Source: Maribacter_C sp947494565
Lineage (GTDB): Bacteria; Bacteroidota; Bacteroidia; Flavobacteriales; Flavobacteriaceae
DNA: 64,000 bases
Direction of reading: 5' to 3'
NCBI RefSeq assembly: GCF_047345415.1
Contig: NZ_JBLFEP010000001.1
Coordinates: 868,001-932,000, forward strand
Each line of letters begins with the position of its first letter. Within the stretch, counting starts at the first letter, position 1. Below are positions 1 through 8,056 of this stretch, in pieces. Below the pieces are notes generated by a model. The model worked only from the letters and a program-made list of their open reading frames with translations, did not search any database and was not told the DNA's origin. A program made the translations under genes and the position numbers.

Positions 1-255
1 CACGCCAATTTCTTGGGTGCTAGTCTCAAAGCCGCAGGACTCACGGAAGAGGATTTAAAAAAGGACCGGAAAATCGATTTTGGTAAGGAACTGGATACCG
101 AAGCAAAAGCTTGGAAAACCATCTGGTCTGCCGGTCAGGGTTCGGCCATGATCAAAGATTCGGTTCCTGTTTCGACCTTGGTAGATTCCCTAAAATCGGA
201 GTTCAAATCTGCGATTGAAGTGCAGGCAAAAGTTTTGGAAATCTATCCTAAATAA
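1..255 (+). CDS. Nitronate monooxygenase-like flavin oxidoreductase, C-terminal end (5' partial)
   Basis: The frame is open from base 1 and stops at 253-255, so this is the last 84 residues of a gene that begins outside the window. The segment AWKTIWSAGQG followed by a short segment and a final helix resembles the C-terminus of NAD(P)H-dependent flavin oxidoreductases of the nitronate monooxygenase (2-nitropropane dioxygenase) family. These FMN enzymes oxidise alkyl nitronates or related toxic compounds. The FMN-binding barrel and catalytic His lie upstream and cannot be seen, so the substrate is unknown. The gene converges on the next one with a 7-base gap. Confidence 0.65.
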   Translation, partial: HANFLGASLKAAGLTEEDLKKDRKIDFGKELDTEAKAWKTIWSAGQGSAMIKDSVPVSTLVDSLKSEFKSAIEVQAKVLEIYPK

Positions 256-262
256 AAAAATC

Positions 263-1918
263 TTACACCTCCATCGTTTTCCGGGCATTCAATTCGCCCA
301 AGAATTGGTGTACTTGACTAATGGCCATTGAGCCTTCGCCAACCGCCGAAGCAACCCGTTTCACGGACCCTTTTCGCACGTCACCTACCGCAAAGAATCC
401 CGGTATGCTCGTTTCAAGCGATTGCGGTTTTCGCTTTCTGAAAATATCACATTTGAATAGCGCTTTCTCCTCAATACCTGGGCCCGTACATATAAATCCT
501 TTTTCATCCGTAGTGACCAATCCTTTTAACCAATCGGTGCCAGGCCTGGCACCGATAAAGGTAAACAAGTTGGTAATGGCCTTTTCAGTTTGTTCGCCAT
601 CTTTCGTTTCTAAGATCAGACTCTCCAAATGGTGCGTTCCATTCAACTGGGTCACTTGGGTAAAGAGGTGCACAAAAACATTCGGGGCCGCCTCGATGCG
701 CTGTACCAAATAATTACTCATTTTCGAACCAAGGTCACCTCCTCTCAAAATGACATGTACTTCCTGGGCGTGGTCGGCCAAGAACAGTGCGGCTTGTCCC
801 GCAGAATTGCCACCTCCTACCACACCAACGATCTCATCTTTACATGAAGAGGCGTTCATTCCCGTAGCGGAATAATACACTCCACTGCCTTCATAGCGTT
901 CTATATCCTCCAAAGGAAGTCTACTATACCGTGCACCAGTAGCGGCAATCAATGCCTTGGTCTTGATTTCCTTTCCATTGGTCGCGCATAACACAAAATG
1001 ATCTCCGGTATGTTCGATACTTTTTGCGCGATGCGGAATCGAAATATTACAGCCGAACTTTTGGGCCTGTACATAGGCGCGATTAGCCAGTTCGCTTCCG
1101 GAAATCCCAGTAGGGAACCCAAGATAATTCTCGATTTTCGAACTCTTACCGGCCTGCCCGCCTGGGGCATTACTGTCGATCGTAACTACATCGAGTCCTT
1201 CGGAAGCCGCATAGACGCTAGCTGCCAGTCCGGCAGGCCCCGCTCCGATAACCAACAGATCAAAGACCTTATCTTCGAATTCCATTAAGACGCCCGAATT
1301 TCGTGCCACAGAATCCAGAGAAGGATTTTTACAGATTTTGGTGTCACTCGTAATCAATATCGGTAAATCGGCCTCGTCAAGATTGAAGCTCAACAACAGG
1401 TCTTTTGCTTCCACTGAACTATCGACATCCATAAAATTATACCAGATGTGATTTTTATCCATAAAATCGCGAATGGCATAGGTCTCCTTTGAATTGCCCG
1501 AACCGACCAATTTAAGACCCCCCGTAAACTCAGAGAGTACCGTTTGCTGGCGTAATAAAAAGGCATTCAACAACAGGTCGCTGATATCGCTATGCTTGGC
1601 GATAGCTCTTCGTAGTTCGAGTGGGGTCAACCTAAGCAGGGTGGTACCCCCTTTTGCAATAGCATGAAACTGAGCACTGCGGTTTGAAAGCATACCACTA
1701 TCCCCGGAAAACTCGTTTTTTTGGTGTTCAACAATTAGGGCATTTTCGTTGGTCGGGTCTTCGATCGCTATTGCCCCTTCGAGCACTACGAAGAAATCAT
1801 ATTGCAAATCACCTAAGGTAAATACTCGGGTATCCGTATCAAAAGATTCAATTGTACCGTGCTCTTTGAGGATAGTGATCTGCCGCTGGGTCAATTCAGG
1901 AAATCTAGGGTCTGTCAT
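263..1918 (-). CDS. Cyclic nucleotide-binding domain / thioredoxin reductase-like FAD oxidoreductase
   Basis: This 551-residue protein has three parts. Residues 1-125 look like a CRP-type cyclic nucleotide-binding domain. Residues 134-211 form a thioredoxin/glutaredoxin-like segment. Residues 219-545 are a thioredoxin-reductase-like module with FAD motif GAGPAG (225-230) and NAD(P)H motif GGGNSAG (368-374). The redox CxxC of true thioredoxin reductase is absent: the aligned tetrapeptide is SATG (350-353), with a lone Cys at 359. Disulfide reduction by the classical route is therefore unlikely, and the electron acceptor is unknown. Its start lies 3 bases after the stop of the UBP zinc finger gene, so the two are surely co-transcribed. 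Flavoproteins of this build recur beside UBP-finger genes in other bacteria (family knowledge), which suggests a joint function. Confidence 0.85.
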   Translation of the reverse strand: MTDPRFPELTQRQITILKEHGTIESFDTDTRVFTLGDLQYDFFVVLEGAIAIEDPTNENALIVEHQKNEFSGDSGMLSNRSAQFHAIAKGGTTLLRLTPLELRRAIAKHSDISDLLLNAFLLRQQTVLSEFTGGLKLVGSGNSKETYAIRDFMDKNHIWYNFMDVDSSVEAKDLLLSFNLDEADLPILITSDTKICKNPSLDSVARNSGVLMEFEDKVFDLLVIGAGPAGLAASVYAASEGLDVVTIDSNAPGGQAGKSSKIENYLGFPTGISGSELANRAYVQAQKFGCNISIPHRAKSIEHTGDHFVLCATNGKEIKTKALIAATGARYSRLPLEDIERYEGSGVYYSATGMNASSCKDEIVGVVGGGNSAGQAALFLADHAQEVHVILRGGDLGSKMSNYLVQRIEAAPNVFVHLFTQVTQLNGTHHLESLILETKDGEQTEKAITNLFTFIGARPGTDWLKGLVTTDEKGFICTGPGIEEKALFKCDIFRKRKPQSLETSIPGFFAVGDVRKGSVKRVASAVGEGSMAISQVHQFLGELNARKTMEV

Positions 1919-1921
1919 TTT

Positions 1922-2197
1922 CTAATATCTAGCAATTAATTCATGTTCATAACACCACATCCATTTTTCGCCGGGTTCGGCGGAACTAATTACAGGATGC
2001 TTTTTTTCTTGGGCGTGTTTGCTGGCATGTTTGTTGGGTGAACTATCGCAGCACAGGGTCACACCGCAACGCTGACATGTTCTCAAATGCACCCAGCCAC
2101 CACCTATCTTCACACATTCTTCGCATTGGTATTCTTTCGGAGTTTTAACGGTATCGATTACCGCTAAATGCGCACATTTTTTCATTTTGAAAGCCAT
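1922..2197 (-). CDS. UBP-type zinc finger protein
   Basis: A 91-residue protein that is almost entirely one zinc finger of the UBP (ZnF-UBP/BUZ) type. Candidate ligands are C8, H10, C25, C28, C41, C44, C49, H57, H61 and H67, with the typical HP after the last His. In eukaryotes this fold binds the free C-terminus of ubiquitin; bacteria lack ubiquitin, so the ligand here is unknown, possibly another peptide C-terminus. Met5 is an alternative start. It is the first gene of a two-gene operon with the CNB/thioredoxin-reductase-like flavoprotein, separated by 3 bases. Confidence 0.85.
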   Translation of the reverse strand: MAFKMKKCAHLAVIDTVKTPKEYQCEECVKIGGGWVHLRTCQRCGVTLCCDSSPNKHASKHAQEKKHPVISSAEPGEKWMWCYEHELIARY

Positions 2198-2304
2198 ACT
2201 GAAATTTACGATAAAGATTCAAATAGACCTTCACCGACCCATGCCGATTCTTAAAGTTTTACGTATTTTTAACGCTCGCCGTTCAACTTTCAAAAAATTT
2301 CGTA

Positions 2305-3321
2305 ATGTACATAAAACGCAATATAGGCTGGGGTTTGATTCTCAGGTATGCATGGAAAAACCTCATCTTCTTTACGTTTTACGCGGGCGGTATTTTTTGC
2401 TTATACCATTTTTTGGGGTGGACTTTTATCGACATTCCTTTTCAACCGTTGAGTGTTATCGGTATTGCGGTGGCGTTCTATATCGGTTTTAAGAACAGCC
2501 AAAGTTATGATCGGTTTTGGGAAGGACGTAAAATCTGGGGCGGTATCGTGAATTATAGTCGTACCTGGGCTATCCAAGTTTTGAGTTTTGTCAGATCGGA
2601 CGACCCTGAACATGACCAAAAAATACATACTCAAATGATTCATCGCCATATTGCCTGGATCAACTCCTTACGGGTACAGTTGCGCCAACCAAAGTCATGG
2701 GCCTTGAAGAAAAATAGACTGGTAGAGAAGGTTTTTGACAAACATGAGGAACGGAATATCTCTTGTAATGAAGCCTATAATTACGTCAGCATGCGAGAAT
2801 TCAGTGACCTAAAAAAAAGGGTGAACCCGGCCACCCACTTGGTTAAAAATCAAGCTTTCGATATCTTTGAGCTAAAACGGAAAGGTATCATTGATGGCTT
2901 TCAAGAAGATCAGATGCAATCTGTTTTGGAGGAATTTTATAATCTTCAAGGTAAGTGCGAGCGTATCAAAAACACTCCTTTTCCACGCCAGTACGGTTAC
3001 TTTTCCAAGGTATTCACATGGATATTTGTATTGCTGCTGCCCTTTGGATTACTGGATGTCTTTGAAGATGATGCCATGGCCACGCTCGGAAAGGTGGAAC
3101 CTTGGTATATCTTTTTAATGATTCCGTTTTCGGTCTTGATCTCTTGGATTTTTACAACTATGGAAACTATTGGGGACAACAGCGAGGACCCCTTTGAAGG
3201 ACGCATCAACGATGTGCCCATGACGGCCTTATGCCGCACTATAGAAATCGATCTGCGGGATATGTTAGATGAAAAAGATTTACCTGTCGACGTACTTCCA
3301 AAAGATAACATCCTATACTAA
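2305..3321 (+). CDS. Bestrophin-like membrane protein
   Basis: A 338-residue membrane protein of the bestrophin/UPF0187 (RFP-TM) family. Two N-terminal hydrophobic segments are followed by the family signature FKNSQSYDRFWEGRKIWG, and two more membrane segments lie near residues 232-250 and 262-280. Family members form pentameric ion channels: chloride in animals, and cation-selective or uncharacterised in bacteria. Its TAA stop overlaps the ATG of the next gene by one base, which implies translational coupling with the hydrolase. Ion selectivity cannot be judged from sequence. Confidence 0.85.
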   Translation: MYIKRNIGWGLILRYAWKNLIFFTFYAGGIFCLYHFLGWTFIDIPFQPLSVIGIAVAFYIGFKNSQSYDRFWEGRKIWGGIVNYSRTWAIQVLSFVRSDDPEHDQKIHTQMIHRHIAWINSLRVQLRQPKSWALKKNRLVEKVFDKHEERNISCNEAYNYVSMREFSDLKKRVNPATHLVKNQAFDIFELKRKGIIDGFQEDQMQSVLEEFYNLQGKCERIKNTPFPRQYGYFSKVFTWIFVLLLPFGLLDVFEDDAMATLGKVEPWYIFLMIPFSVLISWIFTTMETIGDNSEDPFEGRINDVPMTALCRTIEIDLRDMLDEKDLPVDVLPKDNILY

Positions 3322-4283
3322 TGCCGCTTATTCCCTCTCTGTACCGCCCACCCGTTTTCTTCAAAAACGGCCATCTGTCGACCATCTATGCAGGTGTCGT
3401 CAGAACGGTCAATGGTTTTGAACAAAAGAGAGAACGCATTGAACTACCCGATGGTGACTTTCTGGATTTGGATTGGAGCTTTTCGGAGGGCATTTCCAAA
3501 AAAGTCGTAATTCTGATCCATGGTCTTGAAGGAAATGCTCAGCGGGCCTATATGAAAGGAAGCGCCAAGCAATTCAATCGAAACGGATACGATGTGTGCG
3601 CCGTCAACCTGCGTACCTGCAGCGGAGAGACCAATCGTCTATTCCGCTCTTACCATTCAGGAGCTACCGAAGATCTAGACGCCATTGTTCAACACCTCTT
3701 AAAGACAAAAGACTATGGCGCTATATATATTAAAGGGTTCAGTCTTGGGGGTAATTTGACCCTAAAGTATTTAGGGGAAAATCGGGTGCTTCCAAAACAG
3801 ATCAAGGCAGCCATAGGTATTTCGGTTCCCTGTGACCTATATAGTTCTTGTAAGGAACTGCTGAAACCGAAGAACATACTCTACGCGATTCGATTCAAAA
3901 AAAACTTGCTGAACAAATTAAAGGAGAAGCAAAAACGCTTTCCGGAGAGAATATCAGATGCCGATATCAAAAGGGTGGTAACCCTAAAGGATTTCGACGA
4001 TGTCTACACCAGTATCGCCCATGGCTTTACGGATGCATTAGATTATTATGCGAAATGCAGTTGCTTACAGTTTCTACCGCAAATCAAGATTCCTACCCTG
4101 ATCATCAATGCTAAAAACGATTCCTTTTTTGGCCCGGAGTGCTATCCTGAAAAAGAGGCTAGGGTTCATCGAAACCTCTTTCTCGAAATGCCCGAGCATG
4201 GCGGTCATGTCGGTTTTACGGGGCCCAAAAATATCACGTATACGGAAAAAAGAGTGATAAATTTCTTCAATGAAGTGGATTAG
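3321..4283 (+). CDS. Alpha/beta hydrolase, YheT family
   Basis: A 320-residue hydrolase of the YheT/COG0429 family. The nucleophile elbow is GFSLGG (Ser141), the oxyanion region HGLEGN (67-72), the acid Asp267 (NAKNDSFF) and the catalytic His most likely H296 in GGHVGF. There is no signal peptide, so it is probably cytoplasmic. Family members are esterases or hydrolases with no agreed physiological substrate. The start overlaps the bestrophin stop by one base, so the two genes form an operon. Confidence 0.85.
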   Translation: MPLIPSLYRPPVFFKNGHLSTIYAGVVRTVNGFEQKRERIELPDGDFLDLDWSFSEGISKKVVILIHGLEGNAQRAYMKGSAKQFNRNGYDVCAVNLRTCSGETNRLFRSYHSGATEDLDAIVQHLLKTKDYGAIYIKGFSLGGNLTLKYLGENRVLPKQIKAAIGISVPCDLYSSCKELLKPKNILYAIRFKKNLLNKLKEKQKRFPERISDADIKRVVTLKDFDDVYTSIAHGFTDALDYYAKCSCLQFLPQIKIPTLIINAKNDSFFGPECYPEKEARVHRNLFLEMPEHGGHVGFTGPKNITYTEKRVINFFNEVD

Positions 4284-4288
4284 ATTTG
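4281..4288 (+). promoter_or_regulatory. Candidate -7 promoter element for the cytochrome c gene
   Basis: TAGATTTG matches the Bacteroidota -7 consensus TAnnTTTG exactly and lies 73 bases before the cytochrome ATG, overlapping the hydrolase stop codon. No convincing -33 TTG is visible. Just downstream, a short inverted repeat ATTAG-tgac-CTAAT may be an operator. Confidence 0.3.
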
Positions 4289-4360
4289 GTGATTCCTTAT
4301 ATTAGTGACCTAATACAAACAGATGTCGATTTAGATCGACACGAATGAAATTCGGCTTAC

Positions 4361-4843
4361 ATGAAAAAATTACTCGTAGTAGTGGCTATCGGCGGATTGT
4401 TGATGAGCTGTGGTGAATCAAAAAAGGAAGAAAAAAAGGAAGGCTTTGAAATGAACCGTGCCAAAAAGGAAGTGAAAGCTGAAACAGCTTCTGAAGGTGT
4501 GCCGGTAGATTTGGATAATGACGGCGTCGGTCCGTTCAAAGATATCGAGTTTCCTTCCGATATCGATACCGAATTGGCTGCTGCTGGAGAAGCAAAATTC
4601 AGCGCGATATGCACGGCTTGTCATATGGCGGAGCAACGGATGATCGGACCCGCTTTGAAAGGAGTCTATGAAAGAAGAAGTCCGGCCTGGGTGATGAACA
4701 TGATCGCCAACCCCGATGGCATGCTCAAAGAAGACCCAATAGCCAAGGCGCTTTTAAAGGAATATAACAACGCCATTATGTTGAATCAGAACTTGTCGGA
4801 AGAGGATACTAGAGCTGTTGCGGAGTATTTGAGAACGCTTTAA
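4361..4843 (+). CDS. Lipoprotein c-type cytochrome
   Basis: A 160-residue lipoprotein: the signal peptide ends in the lipobox LMSC (Cys17) and is followed by a Lys/Glu-rich linker. A single class I cytochrome c domain follows, with heme motif CTACH (84-88); Met140 in the C-terminal part is the probable sixth heme ligand. It is likely a periplasm-facing, membrane-tethered electron carrier. Its partner is not evident; the neighbouring hydrolase and bestrophin are not redox enzymes. A terminator-like hairpin follows directly. Confidence 0.88.
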   Translation: MKKLLVVVAIGGLLMSCGESKKEEKKEGFEMNRAKKEVKAETASEGVPVDLDNDGVGPFKDIEFPSDIDTELAAAGEAKFSAICTACHMAEQRMIGPALKGVYERRSPAWVMNMIANPDGMLKEDPIAKALLKEYNNAIMLNQNLSEEDTRAVAEYLRTL

Positions 4844-4856
4844 TAAATAGTTAAGT

Positions 4857-4890
4857 GCATCATTAAATTAATGTTGCTATTTTTCTTTTC
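4857..4890 (+). terminator. Terminator after the cytochrome c gene
   Basis: Imperfect stem GCATCATT (4857-4864) with AATGTTGC (4870-4877), one T-T mismatch and a 5-base loop, followed by a T-rich tract TATTTTTCTTTTC. It lies 13 bases after the cytochrome stop. Confidence 0.45.
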
Positions 4891-5114
4891 GTTGATAATG
4901 TTTTTCAAGGTTGCAAATCAAATTGTTTATACTAAAAAAACCTTATCTAACCAGTCGCAATGTTGACATATTATCACATAGTTCTCTACGAGATCCTTAA
5001 CGGTAGATTTTGGATTACACTTCTTTTAGTTTTAGCTTTAAAACATACTATTCAGCGTTAAAAATAATATTTTCTGACTATCTAGTATTCGGTAGTCATT
5101 CTTGAATCGTTAGA
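4891..5114. other. AT-rich intergenic leader of the glycan cassette
   Basis: About 220 bases without a supported gene. It holds a 33-codon hydrophobic reading frame (4960-5061), which I do not call, and a 6-base inverted repeat TGACTA...TAGTCA near 5077-5101 that could be an operator. The base composition shifts to AT-rich here and stays so until about 9.8 kb. Confidence 0.4.
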
Positions 5115-6035
5115 ATGAAAATATCCATAGTTAGCCCGGTATATCATGCTGAGAAAGTCATTTCTCAACTGGTAAATTTGATTGAAAGAAACATTCAAGA
5201 AATTAGCTCTGACTATGAAATAATTCTAGTTGAAGATTGCAGCACTGATAATTCGTGGTTGGAAATAGAAAAAATCAGTAGAGAAAACAAAAAGGTAAAA
5301 GCGCTACAGTTGAGTAGAAACTTTGGGCAGCATTGTGCCATAACCGCTGGATTAGATTGTGCAAGTGGAGATTGGATTGTTGTTATGGATTGTGACCTAC
5401 AAGACCGACCAGAAGAAATTAAAAACCTTTATCAAAAAACCTTGGAGGGTTATGATATTGTGCTTGCAAGCAGACACGTAAGAAAAGATTCTTTTGTGAA
5501 AAAATTGTTTTCAAAATTGTTTTACAGGTTACTAAGCTATCTTACTGGCTTTAAACATGATGAAAGTGTAGCTAACTTTGGTATTTATAGCAGAAAAGTA
5601 ATTGATGCTGTAATTCTAATGCGCGAGTCCGTTCGATACTTTCCAACCATGGTAAGATGGGTAGGGTTTAAGTCTACCAAGATAATTGTGAACCATGCTC
5701 CCCGGCAAGAAGGAAAATCAAACTATAATTTTAGGTCTTTGTTACGCCTGGCCATAGACATTATACTTTCGTCTTCAGACAAACCCATACGCCTACTTAT
5801 TAAAACGGGCGGAATAGTTTCTATTGGGGCTTTCTTTATTGCACTTGTTTATCTTTTAAAGTGGATAAGGGGAGATATATTTATTCTAGGCTATACCAGC
5901 CTAATCGTATCTATTTGGTTCTTATCGGGTGTTATTATGGCTACATTAGGAGTAGTCGGGCTATACGTTGGAAAAATATTTGAAAGCGTCAGAAAAAGAC
6001 CCCTTTACATCGTGAAGCAAATCATCAATGGTTAG
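5115..6035 (+). CDS. GT2 polyprenyl-phosphate glycosyltransferase (ArnC/GtrB/DPM1-like)
   Basis: A 306-residue protein with an N-terminal GT-A domain. The metal-binding acidic motif is MDCDLQD (Asp92, Asp94), and LSRNFGQHCAITAGLD is typical of dolichol/undecaprenyl-phosphate sugar transferases. Two C-terminal membrane helices lie near 228-250 and 260-290. Such enzymes move a sugar from its nucleotide carrier to undecaprenyl phosphate on the inner face of the membrane. It is the first gene of a tightly packed four-gene cassette, with an 8-base overlap into the next gene. The neighbouring aminotransferase and formyltransferase suggest its sugar is a 4-formamido-4,6-dideoxyhexose (inference). 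Confidence 0.88.
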   Translation: MKISIVSPVYHAEKVISQLVNLIERNIQEISSDYEIILVEDCSTDNSWLEIEKISRENKKVKALQLSRNFGQHCAITAGLDCASGDWIVVMDCDLQDRPEEIKNLYQKTLEGYDIVLASRHVRKDSFVKKLFSKLFYRLLSYLTGFKHDESVANFGIYSRKVIDAVILMRESVRYFPTMVRWVGFKSTKIIVNHAPRQEGKSNYNFRSLLRLAIDIILSSSDKPIRLLIKTGGIVSIGAFFIALVYLLKWIRGDIFILGYTSLIVSIWFLSGVIMATLGVVGLYVGKIFESVRKRPLYIVKQIING

Positions 6036-6897
6036 ATTGTACCTCCTTGGGAAAAAGGGATTCGAAAGTTTAAAAAAACTAAAACCAAGACACCTTTCAT
6101 CTATTACCGATATCGTTGTTGGACAAGATAAAAATGTGTCAAATGATTTTTCCAGCGAGATACGCCTTCTTGCAAAAGAACTTAATTTGCTGTCTTATAT
6201 CAGAAACTACGAGAAAGAGAACAAGTCAATTAAGCTTAGTATAGCCATAGGTTGGAGATGGATAATTTCCCCAGCTACAAACCTCTTGGTTTTTCATGAT
6301 TCCTTACTTCCTAAATACCGAGGTTTTAACCCCTTGGTTACTGCACTGATCAATGGAGATACAACAATTGGCGTTACAGTAATTGAAGCTAATGAAGAAT
6401 TCGATACCGGTAACATTGTTAACCACGTAAAACTCAATATTTCTTATCCTATAAAAATTGAAAATGCTATAGAAAAATTGGCGAGGCTATACGCTGATCT
6501 TTTAAACGAAGTATTGAAAGATTACCTTGGAAAACGACTTAGCTCGTACCCGCAAAAAGACAATTTGGCTTCCTATAGTCTCTGGCGTGATGAAGATGAC
6601 TATGAAATAGATTGGAATCTTTCCGCTACAGAAATCAAACGCTTCATCGATGCCGTTGGCCCGCCCTATAAGGGAGCCAAAACCAAGCTCAATGGAAAAT
6701 GGTTACGTATACTTGATGCTGCCTCTGAAAAAGATGTTACTATAGCGAATAGGGGGCCAGGAAAGGTGCTTTTTAAAAAAAAGGAGGGGGTATACATCGT
6801 TTGTGGCGTCGGCCTACTGATTGTAAAAGACTTTTATGATGATAGCGGGAATCTAGTATCCTTTGAAAATAAATTTAGACTTAAATTTGGGCAATGA
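6028..6897 (+). CDS. Formyltransferase-fold protein, probable nucleotide-sugar N-formyltransferase
   Basis: A 289-residue protein of the formyl_transf family, using N10-formyltetrahydrofolate by homology. The catalytic region HDSLLPKYRG is clear, with His90 and Asp126 (EEFDTGNI) in the usual places. The conserved Asn two residues before the His appears to be Val88 here. The C-terminal third resembles the methionyl-tRNA formyltransferase C-domain. Its position between a polyprenyl-phosphate GT2 and a sugar aminotransferase, with overlaps on both sides, argues for formylation of an amino-sugar rather than of Met-tRNA. It overlaps the following gene by ATGA. Confidence 0.8.
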   Translation: MVRLYLLGKKGFESLKKLKPRHLSSITDIVVGQDKNVSNDFSSEIRLLAKELNLLSYIRNYEKENKSIKLSIAIGWRWIISPATNLLVFHDSLLPKYRGFNPLVTALINGDTTIGVTVIEANEEFDTGNIVNHVKLNISYPIKIENAIEKLARLYADLLNEVLKDYLGKRLSSYPQKDNLASYSLWRDEDDYEIDWNLSATEIKRFIDAVGPPYKGAKTKLNGKWLRILDAASEKDVTIANRGPGKVLFKKKEGVYIVCGVGLLIVKDFYDDSGNLVSFENKFRLKFGQ

Positions 6898-8054
6898 ACT
6901 TCTCGCAGTATCAAATTCCTTTCAATAAACCCCACCTTACCGGTAAAGAAACAAGTTTTATTGAAGATGCTGTCAAAAATGGCCAGATTTCAGGAAACGG
7001 TAAGTACACTAAGTTGTGTCAAAACTATTTTCAAAAACAATTTGGTTTTACAAATTGTCTGTTGACAACTTCTTGCACTGATGCTCTTGAGATGGCAGCA
7101 ATACTTCTTGACATTAAAGAAGCTGACGAAGTAATCATGCCTTCATTCACCTTCGTTAGTACTGCCAATGCTTTTGTCTTAAGAGGAGCAAAAATAATTT
7201 TCGCCGACAGCAGAAAAGACTGTCCAAATATAGATGAGAATTCTATTGAAAAGCTCATTACATCTAAAACCAAGGCAATTGTTGTAGTTCACTATTCTGG
7301 CGTCGCATGTAACATGGGTAAAATCATGCAATTGGCAAACAAATATGATTTATATGTCATTGAAGATGCAGCTCAGGCTATCGACAGTTATTATATAGGG
7401 CATCCGAAAACTGATAAAAAAGCTCTTGGGTCGATTGGACACTTAGCAACATTTTCGTTTCACGAAACGAAAAATATTATTTCTGGCGAAGGCGGAATGC
7501 TCGTTATTAATGACTCAAAATTTCTAGAAAGAGCTGAAGTAATTTGGGAGAAAGGAACGAACCGTTCTGATTTTTTTAGAAAAAAAGTACATAAGTATGA
7601 ATGGGTAGATATTGGCTCTTCTTTTCTACCCTCCGATATCATTGCGGCATTTTTATATGCGCAACTTGGCGAACTCAATGATATACAACAAAAAAGGAAG
7701 GATATTTGGAATACTTACTATGATAATTTATCGGAGTGGGCAAAGAAGCATAAAATTCAATTGCCATATATACCGAAATACGCAACAAATAATGCCCACC
7801 TTTTTTACTTAGTAGTAGAAAATCAAGATCAGCGACAAAAAATATTGACCTATTTGAAAAATCTAGGAATCTTGGCTGTGTTTCATTATCAAAGTTTGCA
7901 TAAAAGCAAATTCTATCACGATTTTCATGGATCGAGAGAACTACCTGAATGTGATCGGTACTCTTCATCGCTCATTCGCTTGCCCTTATTTTATGATTTA
8001 ACAAATAATGAGTTACAATATATTATTGAATCTCTCTTAATGTTTGAAAAATAG
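6894..8054 (+). CDS. wecE: dTDP-4-amino-4,6-dideoxygalactose transaminase (WecE/RffA type)
   Basis: A 386-residue PLP enzyme of the DegT/DnrJ/EryC1/StrS family. It resembles E. coli WecE (RffA) along its whole length, sharing stretches such as EVIMPSFTFVSTANAFVLRG and VHYSGVAC. The PLP-binding Lys is K193 in SFHETKN, and Asp158 contacts the cofactor. WecE converts dTDP-4-dehydro-6-deoxyglucose plus glutamate to dTDP-Fuc4N. The dTDP-glucose synthesis genes (rmlA, rmlB) are not in the window and must lie elsewhere. In this cassette the amine made here is the probable target of the preceding formyltransferase. Confidence 0.9.
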   Translation: MNFSQYQIPFNKPHLTGKETSFIEDAVKNGQISGNGKYTKLCQNYFQKQFGFTNCLLTTSCTDALEMAAILLDIKEADEVIMPSFTFVSTANAFVLRGAKIIFADSRKDCPNIDENSIEKLITSKTKAIVVVHYSGVACNMGKIMQLANKYDLYVIEDAAQAIDSYYIGHPKTDKKALGSIGHLATFSFHETKNIISGEGGMLVINDSKFLERAEVIWEKGTNRSDFFRKKVHKYEWVDIGSSFLPSDIIAAFLYAQLGELNDIQQKRKDIWNTYYDNLSEWAKKHKIQLPYIPKYATNNAHLFYLVVENQDQRQKILTYLKNLGILAVFHYQSLHKSKFYHDFHGSRELPECDRYSSSLIRLPLFYDLTNNELQYIIESLLMFEK

Positions 8055-8056
8055 AA

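Noticed and set aside
4960..5061. 33-codon hydrophobic frame upstream of the glycan cassette
   Set aside because: AT-rich sequence readily gives such frames; no ribosome binding site, promoter match or terminator supports it.
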